Counted from the first letter of the stretch, positions 7,899 through 17,319 are shown. The stretch is DNA of 64,000 bases from Nocardia cyriacigeorgica (GCF_005863245.1 NZ_VBUT01000002.1:310001-374000); one strand, 5' to 3'. The notes: generated by a model from the letters alone, not told the origin. Program-made: numbers and translations.

Positions 7899-9710
7899 TT
7901 ACAGGCCGAGGTCAGCCTCGAACGCGGCCTCTTCGAGCCGATGCCGGATCGTGGTGAGGAAACGGCCCGCGTCGGCGCCGTCGATGAGGCGGTGATCGTA
8001 GGTCAGCGGCAGATAGCACATCGACCGCACGCCTATCGACTCGTTGCCGGTCTCGTCGGTGACCACGACCGGACGCTTGACGATCGCACCCGTGCCCAGC
8101 ATGGCCGCCTGCGGCGGCACCAGGATCGGGGTGTCGAACAGCGCGCCCTGGCTGCCGATGTTGGTGATGGTGAAGGTGCCACCGGCCAGCTCATCGGGCT
8201 TGAGGCCACCGTTGCGGGCGCGGTCGGCGATATCGGCGATCGCACGCGCGAGGCCCGCCAGCGACAGGTCGCTGGCGTTGTGGATCACCGGGGAGAGCAG
8301 GCCCTGCTCGGTGTCCACGGCGATGCCCAGGTGCACCGCGGCGTGGTAGGTGATCTCCTTGGTGCCCTCGTCGTAGCTGGCGTTGACGTTCGGGTGCACA
8401 CCCAGCGCCTCGACCACGGCCTTGGCGAAGAACGGCAGGAACGTCAGGTTGACGCCCTCGCGCTCCTTGAACGCGGCCTTGGCCTGCGCCCGCAGCGCCG
8501 CGATCTTGGTGACGTCGGCCTCGTGGACCTGGGTCAGCTGCGCGGTGGTCTGCAACGATTCCCGCGTCTTGGCCGCGGTGATCTGGCGGATCCGGTTGGC
8601 CTTCTGGGTGGTGCCGCGCAGGTGCGCCAGTTCCGGCTTCGCGGCGGCGGGGGCCTTCGCGGCCGGAGCGGCCTTGGCAGCGGGTGCGGCCGGAGCCGGG
8701 GCCGGGGCCTTCTTCGCCTCGGCGGCGGCGAGCACGTCCTGCTTGCGGATGCGGCCACCGACACCGGAACCGGTGAGGGTGGACAGGTCCACGCCGTTCT
8801 CCTCGGCCAGCTTGCGCACCAGCGGGGTGACGTACGGCGTCGCACCGTTGGCGGCGGGCGCGGGGGCCGTGGCGGCGGGAGCCTGGGCGGGCGCGGGCTG
8901 CGGAGCCGGGGCAGGCTGCGGAGCCGGCGCGGGCTTGGGCTCGGGGGCCGGTGCCGGGGCGGGAGCGGGAGCCGCGGCAGCCGGAGCAGGCTCGGGCTTC
9001 GGCTCGGGAGCCGGGGCGGGGGCCGGGGCCGGAGCGGGCGCGGCGGCGGGCGAACCGCTGCCGATGACGCCGAGCTGTCCGCCGACGGAGACGGTGTCGT
9101 CTTCCTGCGCGGTGATCTCCAACAGGGTGCCCGCGACCGGGGACGGGATCTCGGTGTCGACCTTGTCGGTGGAGACCTCGAGCAGCGGCTCGTCGACGGC
9201 GACCTCGTCACCGACGGCCTTGAGCCAGCGGGTGACGGTGCCCTCGGTGACGGATTCGCCGAGCTCGGGCATGTTCACCGGGGTGCCGGAAGCGGCGTCG
9301 CCGGAAGCCTGCGCGGCGGGTGCCGGGGCTTGTTCGGCAGGCGCCTGTTCGGCCGGAGCCGGGGTCTGTTCGGCGGGAGCCGGGGCCTGCGCGGCGGGTT
9401 CGGGTTCGGGGGCCGGTTCCGGGGCGGCGGCGGGCTCGGGGGCCTCGGCCGGTGCCGGTGCGGCGGCTTCGCCCGCATCGCTGATGATGCCGAGTTCGCC
9501 ACCGACCTCGACGACATCATCTTCCTGGGCGACGATCTTCGACAGCACACCCGCCGTGGGGGACGGGATCTCGGTGTCGACCTTATCGGTGGAGACTTCG
9601 AGCAGCGGCTCGTCGACCTCGACCGTGTCTCCTTCCTGCTTCAGCCACCTGGTCACCGTTCCCTCGGTGACGCTCTCACCAAGAGCGGGCATCTGGACGG
9701 AGAAGGCCAT
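7899..9710 (-). CDS. dlaT: Dihydrolipoamide acyltransferase E2 (2-oxoacid dehydrogenase complexes)
   Basis: A 603-residue E2 from ATG 9710 (AGGAG upstream; longer reading adds a non-conserved leader). Two N-terminal lipoyl domains (about 1-80 and 140-220) each contain the lipoyl-lysine motif [11 protein letters not shown]. They are joined by long Ala/Pro/Glu/Lys linkers. Next comes a peripheral-subunit-binding domain ([18 protein letters not shown]), then the catalytic domain ending with the His/Asp site [10 protein letters not shown]. In mycobacteria the single DlaT serves pyruvate dehydrogenase and peroxynitrite reductase; Corynebacteriales annotations also call it SucB. Which E1 it serves cannot be read from sequence. 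The gene leads the lipoate gene group. Confidence 0.95.
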   Translation of the reverse strand: MAFSVQMPALGESVTEGTVTRWLKQEGDTVEVDEPLLEVSTDKVDTEIPSPTAGVLSKIVAQEDDVVEVGGELGIISDAGEAAAPAPAEAPEPAAAPEPAPEPEPAAQAPAPAEQTPAPAEQAPAEQAPAPAAQASGDAASGTPVNMPELGESVTEGTVTRWLKAVGDEVAVDEPLLEVSTDKVDTEIPSPVAGTLLEITAQEDDTVSVGGQLGVIGSGSPAAAPAPAPAPAPAPEPKPEPAPAAAAPAPAPAPAPEPKPAPAPQPAPAPQPAPAQAPAATAPAPAANGATPYVTPLVRKLAEENGVDLSTLTGSGVGGRIRKQDVLAAAEAKKAPAPAPAAPAAKAAPAAKAPAAAKPELAHLRGTTQKANRIRQITAAKTRESLQTTAQLTQVHEADVTKIAALRAQAKAAFKEREGVNLTFLPFFAKAVVEALGVHPNVNASYDEGTKEITYHAAVHLGIAVDTEQGLLSPVIHNASDLSLAGLARAIADIADRARNGGLKPDELAGGTFTITNIGSQGALFDTPILVPPQAAMLGTGAIVKRPVVVTDETGNESIGVRSMCYLPLTYDHRLIDGADAGRFLTTIRHRLEEAAFEADLGL

Positions 9711-10007
9711 GTCCGTTGACTCCTCTGACTGCTCGACGGGTCTACAACAGTTCGTACCCCGGTGGTAGCTCGCCGCGGGTCGTGGCGAATTACCGGCCAC
9801 CGATCATTGTGCGTGACACAGGCATTGTGTGCCGCGCTCATCGATCAGCGCGTAGCTTCCGGGGGTCCGTGTGGTTCTTGTACCGGGAACCATCCTTGCA
9901 CTTATGGGCACGCGACGTCGCAGAGGGCGTCCCTCAGCCGGGAACTGGCAATATGGACTTACCGGTAACAACGACGGTTCCGGCGGGGGATGAGGAGGTC
10001 AGCGCGC
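9711..10007. other. Divergent intergenic region between dlaT and the 10008 gene
   Basis: About 297 bases. Apart from the ribosome-binding sites of the flanking genes (AGGAG for dlaT, GAGGAGG for 10008) I see no hairpin, repeat or clear promoter hexamer. Confidence 0.4.
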
Positions 10008-10361
10008 GTGGGTTTGCTCGATCGTTTCCGCCGGGGTGCGCGCAAGCAGGTGAAAGCTACTCGCGGGTACGGAAATGACGCCCGCTATCTGGCCGACTGG
10101 GTACGCACTCATACCGGCGTCGAGGGCTTCATCGAACCGAAGACGACGCTCACGGATGTGACCGTGGTACTGGTGGCCGCCGATGGTGAATGGACGCGCC
10201 GGGTCATCGGTGAGCGCGGCGCCCAGAATCTCGCCCGCGACCTGGGTATTCCCGTCTACGACGTGCACAAGACCGGATATCCGCAGCGGATGCGCGATTA
10301 CGACGCGCGCCGCCGAATCGAACGCAAACGCCAGATCGAACGCGATCTCGAAGACCTGTAG
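10008..10361 (+). CDS. Conserved actinobacterial protein, unknown function
   Basis: A 117-residue protein. The start is GTG 10008, with GAGGAGG nine bases upstream. It is basic at the N-terminus (LLDRFRRGARKQVK), then contains NDARYLADWVRTHTGVEGFIEPKTT, a short strand region (VTVVLVAADGEW) and a very charged C-terminus (RRRIERKRQIERDLEDL). Similar proteins occur beside dlaT/pepA in related genera and are often loosely called oxidoreductases; no cofactor motif supports that name. It is convergent with pepA, separated by a strong hairpin. Function not assigned. Confidence 0.7.
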   Translation: MGLLDRFRRGARKQVKATRGYGNDARYLADWVRTHTGVEGFIEPKTTLTDVTVVLVAADGEWTRRVIGERGAQNLARDLGIPVYDVHKTGYPQRMRDYDARRRIERKRQIERDLEDL

Positions 10362-10515
10362 AACGTCGCCGGACGCGGGGCCGTGACTCGCCGATCGAAT
10401 TGCCTCTGCGGCAACCGACCGGGCTTGTCACCACGAAGCGCGGCGGCTGGCTACGTTGCGCCGGGCTGCGGGCGGCGCCGGATCATCGCATCTGGGTTGT
10501 CGCTCAGAGATGACC

Positions 10516-10565
10516 GCACCTGGCGGGGCGGCGTGACAGCAGCGAACGCCGCGCCCGCCAGGTGC
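10516..10565. terminator. Hairpin between convergent genes
   Basis: Long GC-rich inverted repeat (arms starting GCACCTGGCGGG and ending CCCGCCAGGTGC, with a one-base bulge) lying 7 bases past the pepA stop and about 150 bases past the 10008-10361 gene. It can terminate pepA and perhaps both. Confidence 0.7.
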
Positions 10566-10571
10566 CGACCA

Positions 10572-12083
10572 CTACTCCGCGGCGATGTCTTCCAGCACGG
10601 CGATGAGCGTGCGGACCGGAACGCCGGTGCCGCCCTTACCGATGTAGCCGAACGGTCCGCCGGTGTTGTAGGCCGGGCCCGCGATATCGACGTGTGCCCA
10701 CTGCACGCCTTCGGGCACGAACTCCTTCAGGAACAGCCCGGCCGCGAGCATGCCGCCCCAGCGGTGCGGGGTGACATTGGCCAGATCGGCGATCTTGGAG
10801 TTGAGGTCGGAGCGCAGCTCGGCGGGCAGCGGCATGGCCCAGCCGTTCTCGCCGACCTCGCGGGAGAGGCGGGCGACGCGATCGCGGAAATCCTCGGTGC
10901 CCATCACGCCCGGGGTGCGGGTGCCCAGCGCCACCATCTGCGCGCCGGTGAGGGTGGCGACGTCGATGAGGTAGTCCGGGTTGTCCTCGCCGGCGCGGAC
11001 GATGGCGTCGGCCAGGATGAGCCTGCCCTCGGCGTCGGTGTTGATCACCTCGACGGTGGTGCCGCCGTACTGGGTGAGCACATCGCCGGGACGCTGGGCG
11101 GTGGCCGAGGGCATGTTCTCGGCCATCGGCACGGTCGCGGTGACGGTGATCGGCAGGCTCAGCCGCGCCGCGAGCAGCGCGGTGGCAACGACCGCGGCCG
11201 CGCCGGCCATGTCGGAGGTCATGTTCTCCATGTTCTGCGCGGGCTTGATGGAGATGCCGCCGGTGTCGAAGGTGATGCCCTTACCGACCAGTGCGACCTT
11301 CTTCGGGCCGCCCTCGTAGGTAAGCCGCACCAGGCGCGGCGGGCGCGAGGAGCCCTTGCCGACGCCGATGATGCCGCCGTAACCGCCCGCCTCCAAAGCC
11401 TTCTCGTCGAGCACCTCGACTTCGAGCCCGGCGGCTTCGGCCAGCACCTGGGCGCGCGCGGCGAACTCGGCGGGGTAGAGGTGGCTGGGCGGGGTGTTGA
11501 CGAAATCGCGTGCGGTGGCGACGGCTTCGGCCACCAGCTGCGCGCGCAACAGCTCGGTGATGCCGAAACCCGGCTCCGGCACCAGTAGTTCGACGCGCAC
11601 CACCGGGCGCTCGTCGGGCTTGGGGGCCGTCTTCTCCGAGCGGAACGGGGTGAACGAGTAGGCGCCCAGGTAGAAGCCCTCCGCCGCGGCGGCCAGGTCG
11701 AGCCCCGACAGCGTGGTCGACACCAGTTCGGTGCCCGTCAGCGAACGTGCGGCGACGCCGGCCGAGCGGCGGATCTGCTCGGCGTCGAGCTTGTCGGGGC
11801 TGCCGAGACCGACGGCGAGCACGCTGGTGACGCGGTCGAGCGCGGCGGGTGCGGGAATCCGGGTCAGCTCCTCGGCCTTGCCTTTGGCGCCGACAGCGCC
11901 GAGCTGGTCGAGCAATTCCGCACGCACTTCGGGACCGAGCACGTCACTGAACAGGTCCTCGGGCACGATGGCCGGGCCGTCCTCGGAGGACGTCAGTCCG
12001 ATGACGAGCACATCGGTGTCGGGGCCGATGGATTCGGTGCGATGCAGTTCGGGGCCCAGCGGGCGATCAGCGACAGCGGTCAT
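10572..12083 (-). CDS. pepA: Leucyl aminopeptidase (M17)
   Basis: A 503-residue M17 metalloaminopeptidase that removes N-terminal residues from peptides in the cytoplasm using two metal ions. The N-terminal regulatory domain is variable; the catalytic half contains [16 protein letters not shown] (metal and Lys site), DMAGAAAV, and the signature [12 protein letters not shown] with its metal-binding Asp and Glu. The ATG at 12083 is preceded at six bases by TAGCCT, so initiation is probably leaderless. It corresponds to Rv2213 (pepB) in the matching mycobacterial region. Confidence 0.95.
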   Translation of the reverse strand: MTAVADRPLGPELHRTESIGPDTDVLVIGLTSSEDGPAIVPEDLFSDVLGPEVRAELLDQLGAVGAKGKAEELTRIPAPAALDRVTSVLAVGLGSPDKLDAEQIRRSAGVAARSLTGTELVSTTLSGLDLAAAAEGFYLGAYSFTPFRSEKTAPKPDERPVVRVELLVPEPGFGITELLRAQLVAEAVATARDFVNTPPSHLYPAEFAARAQVLAEAAGLEVEVLDEKALEAGGYGGIIGVGKGSSRPPRLVRLTYEGGPKKVALVGKGITFDTGGISIKPAQNMENMTSDMAGAAAVVATALLAARLSLPITVTATVPMAENMPSATAQRPGDVLTQYGGTTVEVINTDAEGRLILADAIVRAGEDNPDYLIDVATLTGAQMVALGTRTPGVMGTEDFRDRVARLSREVGENGWAMPLPAELRSDLNSKIADLANVTPHRWGGMLAAGLFLKEFVPEGVQWAHVDIAGPAYNTGGPFGYIGKGGTGVPVRTLIAVLEDIAAE

Positions 12084-12089
12084 GGCCTC

Positions 12090-12095
12090 AGGCTA
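12090..12095 (-). promoter_or_regulatory. -10 box of a leaderless pepA promoter
   Basis: TAGCCT on the minus strand, six bases before ATG 12083. Confidence 0.55.
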
Positions 12096-12166
12096 ATCGC
12101 GGCGCGCCGATCGGCGAGTGCGACCTCGGGCGAACGCGCGGCAGACCGGGTGCTCGGCCTGGATGA

Positions 12167-13048
12167 TCAGCGCGCGGGGTCTCGCCGGTAGCGGGCGGCG
12201 ACGCCGTCGAGCAGCAGATCGATGCCCGCGTCGATGACTCCGTCGAAATCGATCTCGGGTGGTCCGGTGTTGCCGAACAGTTTGCGCATCACCGGACGCG
12301 CGGACGGATCGAGCAGCTCGGCCAGTTGGGCCAGTACCTGCTCGCCGGGGTGGAGGTCCGGGTCGAGCGCGCGTTCCACATACTCCGCGCTCCACATCAG
12401 CGCGATGCCCTGCACCAGGCCGGACAGGGTGAGGTAGATCGACAGCGTCTCGGTCGGGGTCATGGTCGGCTGGTCCAGCGCGCTGAAGGTGCGCTCGAGC
12501 ATGTCGAACAGGGCAGGACCGACCGGCGGCCTGGTGCGTGCCAGCACCGAGAGCAACCACGGATGCCGCTGGTAGAGCTGCCATTCCTGGCGTGCTTCGT
12601 AGGCGACGCGGTCGCGCCATCCGGTCAGCTCCGGTGGCGGCGGCGGTACTTCGGCGAGGACCAGTTCGGCCATCGCGGCCAGCAGCGCGTCGCGGTCGGC
12701 GTAGTGGCGGTAGAGGGCCGCGGTGGCGACGCCGAGTTCGCCGGCCAGCCGCCGCGTGGACAGGCCGTCCAGGCCGAGCCGGTCGGCCAGCTCGACGGCG
12801 GTGCGGGCGATGGTGACGGCGGTGAGGGCGCCGGTGGCGCGGCGGCGAACAGGTGCGGCGCGATGCGCGGGAGTGAGGGCGTCGCGGCGGGCGCGGTAGG
12901 CGCGGGCCTGGCAGGAGCGTGAGCAGTAGCGGCGGCGGCGACCACGGACCGGATGAGCGAGGGGGTGTCCACAGGTCACGCACGTGTCCGAGGGGACGCC
13001 GTCGGCGTGTTCGGTGGTCGCCGCCGGGCCGGTGCTCAAGGCCGCCAT
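12167..13048 (-). CDS. TetR-family regulator with N-terminal zinc-ribbon-like domain
   Basis: A 293-residue protein from ATG 13048. Residues 23-46 carry C-x2-C-x15-C-x3-C (CVTCGHPL ... YCSRSCQARAYRARR), a zinc-ribbon-like module also seen in front of some nocardial TetR proteins. The TetR helix-turn-helix follows at about 70-115 (GLSTRRLAGELGVATAALYRHYADRDALL). The long C-terminal half is a ligand/dimer domain of the TetR_C type. The start is supported by a TACTGT box six bases upstream, and an imperfect palindrome covers that box (13053-13070), so self-repression is likely. It is divergent from the GNAT gene at 13148, with 99 bases between starts, and the pair may be co-regulated. Confidence 0.85.
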   Translation of the reverse strand: MAALSTGPAATTEHADGVPSDTCVTCGHPLAHPVRGRRRRYCSRSCQARAYRARRDALTPAHRAAPVRRRATGALTAVTIARTAVELADRLGLDGLSTRRLAGELGVATAALYRHYADRDALLAAMAELVLAEVPPPPPELTGWRDRVAYEARQEWQLYQRHPWLLSVLARTRPPVGPALFDMLERTFSALDQPTMTPTETLSIYLTLSGLVQGIALMWSAEYVERALDPDLHPGEQVLAQLAELLDPSARPVMRKLFGNTGPPEIDFDGVIDAGIDLLLDGVAARYRRDPAR

Positions 13049-13052
13049 TTCA

Positions 13053-13070
13053 TCACAGTAAGCAGTGTGA
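13053..13070. promoter_or_regulatory. Candidate TetR operator overlapping the -10 box
   Basis: TCACA and TGTGA arms separated by eight bases, with one further inner pair. The site covers the minus-strand -10 box TACTGT (13055-13060), six bases before the TetR start. A second half-site pair (CAGTGTGA 13063-13070 and TCACACTG 13127-13134) frames the divergent promoter region. Confidence 0.45.
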
Positions 13071-13147
13071 CGAAACGATGGCAAGGGCATTGTCGCCGCT
13101 TTACTTTGGCAGCAAACAGACACTGTTCACACTGGGAGGAAACAGCC

Positions 13148-13756
13148 ATGGGTGACACGCTGACTGTGCGTCGGGCGACCGAGGCGGATCGGGATCCGGT
13201 GATCGAGGCGTTCGGCAAATGCTCGGACGAGGCGGTGACGGCCTGGGTGCTGGAGGGGCATCCGATCGAACCGTTCATCGACCAGCACGTGCCGATGATC
13301 ATCGACCGCGGCCTGAAAGAGGACGAGATCTGGATCGCCGGTGCCGCCGACGCCATCTGGGCGGTGTCGATCTGGCAGCACGTCACGTCGATGGATCGGT
13401 TCGTGGCCGAGGCAGCGGAGGCGCGGGCCATGCGGCAGCAGGCGCCGGAGCTCAGCGTCGCCCGCCGGCTGGAGACGCTGACGGCCCTGCTCGCCGCCGA
13501 GCATCCGCGGGAATTCCCGCATCGGTATCTCCAGGTGATCGTCACCGTGCCGGAGCATCGCGGTAAGGGTGCGGGCGCGGCGATCCTCGGCGATCGGCTG
13601 AAGGTCTACACCGAACAGCAGGTGCCGGCCTTCCTCGAAGCCAGCACCGAACCCTCCTCGCGGCTGTACGCGCGGTGCGGATTCGAGGCCACCGGGAAGA
13701 GGCATCCGCTCCCGGAAAACGGGCCGACGCTGATTCCGATGTGGTTCCGGCCCTGA
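13148..13756 (+). CDS. GNAT N-acetyltransferase
   Basis: A 202-residue acetyltransferase from ATG 13148, with GGGAGG ten bases upstream. The GNAT signature is VIVTVPEHRGKGAGAAIL (acetyl-CoA pyrophosphate loop R-G-K-G-A-G) followed by FLEASTEPSSRLYARCGFEATGK. The substrate is unknown. Divergent from the zinc-ribbon TetR regulator, so it is the likely target of that regulator (inference from arrangement). The long insertion between residues 60 and 120 is rich in Glu and Ala and without known motif. Confidence 0.85.
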   Translation: MGDTLTVRRATEADRDPVIEAFGKCSDEAVTAWVLEGHPIEPFIDQHVPMIIDRGLKEDEIWIAGAADAIWAVSIWQHVTSMDRFVAEAAEARAMRQQAPELSVARRLETLTALLAAEHPREFPHRYLQVIVTVPEHRGKGAGAAILGDRLKVYTEQQVPAFLEASTEPSSRLYARCGFEATGKRHPLPENGPTLIPMWFRP

Positions 13757-13910
13757 TCTGATGCTCCGACGCCCACGGCCGGTCATCGCCTGATCGTGAT
13801 GCCGCACGCGAGGTTCGATCCGGCCGAGTCGGCGCCGGGTGTGAAACGGCACCCGTGCGCCGGATCCGGCCGCGACCGACGGGCCGGGCGGGGCACGCGT
13901 CGCGGCGGGT

Positions 13911-13916
13911 TAAGCT
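13911..13916 (+). promoter_or_regulatory. -10 box of a leaderless gcvT promoter
   Basis: TAAGCT six bases before GTG 13923. No glycine-riboswitch-like structure is visible in the 166 bases upstream. Confidence 0.55.
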
Positions 13917-13922
13917 CGCCGG

Positions 13923-15023
13923 GTGAGCGACGCTGACCTGCTGCAAGGGCCGATTCATGATCTCCACGTCGAACTCGGCGCGAGTTTCGCGCCGTTCGGC
14001 GGGTGGGAGATGCCGGTGTCGTACGCGGGCACCGTCGCCGAACATCAGGCGGTGCGGACCGCGGTCGGGCTGTTCGACGTCAGTCATCTGGGCAAGGCGA
14101 CGGTGCGCGGGCCGGGCGCCGCGGAGTTCGTCAACGCGACGCTGACCAACGATCTGGGACGAATCCGTCCGGGCAAGGCGCAGTACACCCTGTGCTGCAC
14201 CGAGGACGGCGGTGTCATCGACGATCTGATCGCCTACTACGTCGCCGACGATGAGATCTTCCTCGTGCCCAATGCCGCCAACACCGCGGCCGTCGTCGCC
14301 GAAATGCGGAAGGTCGCCCCCGAGGCGATCACCGTGACCGACGAGCACCGCGACTACGCCGTGTTCGCGGTGCAGGGCCCACGCTCCACCGAGGTCCTCA
14401 CCGCGCTCGGCCTGCCCACCGACCTCGAATACATGGCCTACGCCGACGCCGAATGGGACTCACGGCCCGTGCGGGTCTGCCGCACCGGCTACACCGGCGA
14501 ACACGGCTACGAGCTGCTGCCGCGGTGGGCCGACGCGGAGCCGCTGTTCCGGGCCCTGGTGCGCGAGGTGCAGGCCGCGGGTGGTCAGGTCGCCGGGCTG
14601 GGCGCGCGCGACACCCTGCGCACCGAGATGGGGTACCCGCTGCACGGGCACGAACTGTCCACCGAGATCAGCCCGGTGCAGGCGCGGGTCGGCTGGGCGG
14701 TCGGCTGGAAGAAACCGCGGTTCTGGGGCAAGGCCGCGCTGGAGCAGGAGAAGGCGGCCGGGCCGAAGCGAATCCTGTTGGGGCTGAAGGCACTCGACCG
14801 CGGAGTGCTGCGGCAAGGGCAGCAGGTGCTGCTCGGCGACGACGTCGTAGGCGAGACCACCTCGGGAACCTTCTCGCCGTCGCTAAAGGTGGGCATCGCG
14901 CTCGCTCTGCTCGACACCGAGGCCGCGCTCGAACCGGGTGCCGAGGTCGAGGTGGATGTGCGTGGGCGCAGGCTGCGGTGTGCGGTCGTGCGGCCGCCGT
15001 TCGTCGAAGTCAAGGCGAAATAG
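13923..15023 (+). CDS. gcvT: Glycine cleavage system T protein (aminomethyltransferase)
   Basis: GcvT releases ammonia from the aminomethyl-lipoyl-GcvH intermediate and passes the carbon to tetrahydrofolate. The protein has 366 residues, normal for the family. Conserved segments: [25 protein letters not shown], the [17 protein letters not shown] strand, DDLIAYYV with the catalytic Asp region, [12 protein letters not shown], and [23 protein letters not shown] 13923 follows a TAAGCT -10 box by six bases (leaderless). The other gcv genes are not in the window; the lipoate genes nearby supply the cofactor for GcvH. Confidence 0.97.
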   Translation: MSDADLLQGPIHDLHVELGASFAPFGGWEMPVSYAGTVAEHQAVRTAVGLFDVSHLGKATVRGPGAAEFVNATLTNDLGRIRPGKAQYTLCCTEDGGVIDDLIAYYVADDEIFLVPNAANTAAVVAEMRKVAPEAITVTDEHRDYAVFAVQGPRSTEVLTALGLPTDLEYMAYADAEWDSRPVRVCRTGYTGEHGYELLPRWADAEPLFRALVREVQAAGGQVAGLGARDTLRTEMGYPLHGHELSTEISPVQARVGWAVGWKKPRFWGKAALEQEKAAGPKRILLGLKALDRGVLRQGQQVLLGDDVVGETTSGTFSPSLKVGIALALLDTEAALEPGAEVEVDVRGRRLRCAVVRPPFVEVKAK

Positions 15024-15088
15024 CCGGCACCGCGTCGCTGCGGGAAAGCGCAAACAAACGCGCCGAAAAGCGGCGAAACCTCGACCGA

Positions 15089-15094
15089 TAAGAT
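15089..15094 (+). promoter_or_regulatory. -10 box of a leaderless ilvE promoter
   Basis: TAAGAT six bases before ATG 15101. Confidence 0.55.
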
Positions 15095-15100
15095 CGCGGT

Positions 15101-16201
15101 ATGACCGCTGCTGCACAGTTCACCCGTATTCCGCATCCGGCTCCGCTTCCGGAGCAGCGGGTACAGGAGATACTGACGGCACCGGGCTTCGGCAGGTACT
15201 TCACCGATCACATGGTCTCCATCGACTACACCGAGGCCGAAGGCTGGACCAACGCCCGCGTCGAGCCCTACGGGCCGCTGTCGATGGACCCGGCGACCAT
15301 GGTGTTCCACTACGGCCAGGCCATCTTCGAGGGGTTGAAGGCCTACCGTCAGCCCGACGGCGGCGTCTCCTGCTTCCGGATCGACGCCAACGCGGCCCGC
15401 TTCCGCCGCTCGGCACGCCGGATGGCGATGGCGGAACTGCCCGATGAGCTGTTCATCGAATCGGTGCGCCAGCTGCTCGCGGTCGACGAGCGCTGGGTGC
15501 CCGCGGCCGGCGGCGAGGAATCGCTGTATCTGCGGCCGTTCATGTTCGCCACCGAGTCCGGCCTCGGCGTCAAGCCCGCCTCGGCCTACAAGTACCTGCT
15601 GCTCGGCTCGCCCGCCGGCGCCTACTTCCCGCGCGGTGTGAAGCCGGTGCGGGTGTGGCTGTCCACCGAATACGTGCGCGCCGCGCCCGGCGGCACCGGC
15701 GAGGCGAAGGTGGCGGGCAACTACGCGGCCTCGCTGCTGGCCCAGGCCGAGGCCACCGAGAAGGGCTGCGACCAGGTGGTGTGGCTGGATGCCTGCGAGC
15801 GCCGCTACGTCGAGGAGATGGGCACCAACAACCTGTTCTTCGTCTTCGGGTCCGGCTCCGAGGCTCGCCTGGTGACCCCGGAACTGTCGGGATCGCTGCT
15901 GCCCGGCATCACCCGCGACTCGCTGCTCACCCTGGCCGCCGACTCCGGCTACCAGGTCGAAGAGCGCAAGATCTCAGTGGAGGAATGGCGTAAGGGCGCC
16001 GAATCCGGTGAGATCACCGAGGTTTTCGCCTGCGGCACCGCCGCCGTCATCACGCCGGTCGGCTGGGTGCGTTCCGGCGACGAGGAGTTCGCTATCGGCG
16101 GCGGCGAGCCCGGCGAGGTCACCATGGCGCTGCGCGAGACCCTCACCGGAATCCAGCGCGGAACCTTCGCCGACATTCACCAGTGGATGCGCCGTCTGTG
16201 A
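15101..16201 (+). CDS. ilvE: Branched-chain amino acid aminotransferase
   Basis: PLP enzyme that transaminates the 2-oxo acids of leucine, isoleucine and valine. It has 366 residues. Fold-type IV features: the phosphate-binding and substrate segments [15 protein letters not shown] and [11 protein letters not shown], the Schiff-base lysine in the VAGNYAAS context ([10 protein letters not shown]), [12 protein letters not shown], and the [16 protein letters not shown] motif near the end. The leaderless ATG is preceded by TAAGAT. It is separated from gcvT by 77 bases. Just past the stop lies an unusual tandem repeat (16203-16296) that seems to copy the end of this gene. Confidence 0.97.
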   Translation: MTAAAQFTRIPHPAPLPEQRVQEILTAPGFGRYFTDHMVSIDYTEAEGWTNARVEPYGPLSMDPATMVFHYGQAIFEGLKAYRQPDGGVSCFRIDANAARFRRSARRMAMAELPDELFIESVRQLLAVDERWVPAAGGEESLYLRPFMFATESGLGVKPASAYKYLLLGSPAGAYFPRGVKPVRVWLSTEYVRAAPGGTGEAKVAGNYAASLLAQAEATEKGCDQVVWLDACERRYVEEMGTNNLFFVFGSGSEARLVTPELSGSLLPGITRDSLLTLAADSGYQVEERKISVEEWRKGAESGEITEVFACGTAAVITPVGWVRSGDEEFAIGGGEPGEVTMALRETLTGIQRGTFADIHQWMRRL

Positions 16202-16202
16202 T

Positions 16203-16296
16203 GGTGTCGGCTGTCCGTCTGTGACGGTGTTGGCCAGCCGCCTAGTGGCGGTCTTGGCCAGCCGCCTAGTGGCGGTGTCGGCCAGGCGTCTGTGAC
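16203..16296. repeat. Four imperfect 23-24-bp tandem units after ilvE
   Basis: Units at 16203-16225, 16226-16249, 16250-16273 and 16274-16296. The two middle units are nearly identical (GGTSTTGGCCAGCCGCCTAG then TGGC) and each contains the small palindrome CCGCC-TAGT-GGCGG. The outer units end GTCTGTGAC, resembling the last bases of ilvE (CCGTCTGTGA), so the array may have grown from the stop region. It may also act as a terminator. Confidence 0.8.
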
Positions 16297-16357
16297 GGTC
16301 CCCTGATTCCGGCCGGCCGACTGTGGCCGGCAGCGGCCGGAGGGCGGATTCGGTGGG

Positions 16358-17071
16358 TCAGCCGGGCATGAGTGCCTGCCACTCGGCCAGCGACGTCGGC
16401 CGCAACACGTAGTTGTTGGCGCGGATCGTGTCCAGCGAGGCGTTCGGATCCTGGCTGTACCAGTGGCCGGGATAGACCGTGGGATTACCGTCCAGTTCGG
16501 ACAGGTAGCGCAGGCTGCGGAACATCGCCTCGGAATCGCCGCCGGGGAAGTCGGTGCGCCCGCAGCCGTCGACGAACAACGTGTCGCCGGCGATGAGCCG
16601 GTTGTCGAACAGGAAGCACTGGCTGCCGGGCGTGTGGCCGGGGGTGTGCAGCAACTCGATGTCGAACGCGCCGACACTCACCTTGTCGCCGTGGTCGTGG
16701 CCGGTGAGCTCGCTGGGCGCGATCCCGGTAACGTTGGCGACCCAGGGTAATTCCTGATTGTTGACATGCACTGCGACGCTGGTCTTTTCGAGTAACTCAC
16801 GCACCCCGCGCAGGGTGAAGCCGAGCATGGTGCCACCGACGTGATCGGGGTGATGGTGGGTCGCGAGCACCCCGGTCAGCCGCAGTCCGTCATTCTCGGC
16901 GATGTCGGCCAGCTCACCGGCGGCATACGCCGGATCGACCACCACGCACTCACCGGTCTCCCGGTCGCCGATCAGATAGGCGAAATTGCGCATCTGTGTC
17001 GCGATGGGATCACCGACGGCGAAATCCCGTCCGGACAACAGCTGACGAAAGTACAGGCGCTCGGCTGACAT
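16358..17071 (-). CDS. Metallo-beta-lactamase-fold hydrolase (glyoxalase II-like)
   Basis: A 237-residue MBL-fold protein. The metal motif is THHHPDHVGG (HxHxDH variant), followed by HTPGHTPGSQ with the third histidine, AGDTLFVDGCGRTDFPGG with the bridging Asp and YPGHWYSQDP with the last His. This pattern is that of hydroxyacylglutathione-hydrolase/persulfide-dioxygenase-like enzymes; in actinobacteria the substrate may be a mycothiol conjugate, which is inference. ATG 17071 is preceded at six bases by TACAGT (leaderless). It is convergent with ilvE. Confidence 0.85.
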   Translation of the reverse strand: MSAERLYFRQLLSGRDFAVGDPIATQMRNFAYLIGDRETGECVVVDPAYAAGELADIAENDGLRLTGVLATHHHPDHVGGTMLGFTLRGVRELLEKTSVAVHVNNQELPWVANVTGIAPSELTGHDHGDKVSVGAFDIELLHTPGHTPGSQCFLFDNRLIAGDTLFVDGCGRTDFPGGDSEAMFRSLRYLSELDGNPTVYPGHWYSQDPNASLDTIRANNYVLRPTSLAEWQALMPG

Positions 17072-17077
17072 ACCGTC

Positions 17078-17083
17078 ACTGTA
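17078..17083 (-). promoter_or_regulatory. -10 box of a leaderless promoter for the MBL hydrolase
   Basis: TACAGT on the minus strand, six bases before ATG 17071. Confidence 0.5.
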
Positions 17084-17265
17084 GGGCCATGGGTACCGGC
17101 GGTGTCGGGTCAGCTGGCCGATTCGACACCGTACGACTCACCGGATTGCAGATTCGCCCAGGTGGGGCGCCCACCGGTGACTGGGACGGTTGCTGGCGGA
17201 GTTGCCGGGAGCGCTTACGGAGTTGCCGGGCAGTGAGTTCGCGCGGCTGCCGGGCGGAACTACCT

Positions 17266-17319
17266 TTCGCCCACCTCTGAGCGACAAGACGATCCGGCTG
17301 TCGCTCAGAGGTGGGCGAA
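17266..17319. repeat. Perfect 20-bp inverted repeat
   Basis: Arms 17266-17285 and 17300-17319 are exact reverse complements, with a 14-base loop. It lies between two divergent genes (MBL hydrolase and the 17381 gene), so it is not placed as a terminator of either. The right arm shares TGTCGCTCAGAG with a site at 10498-10509. Confidence 0.9.

Noticed and set aside
13757..13922. Glycine riboswitch upstream of gcvT
   Set aside because: No conserved glycine-aptamer core is visible, and a -10 box six bases before GTG indicates no leader RNA.
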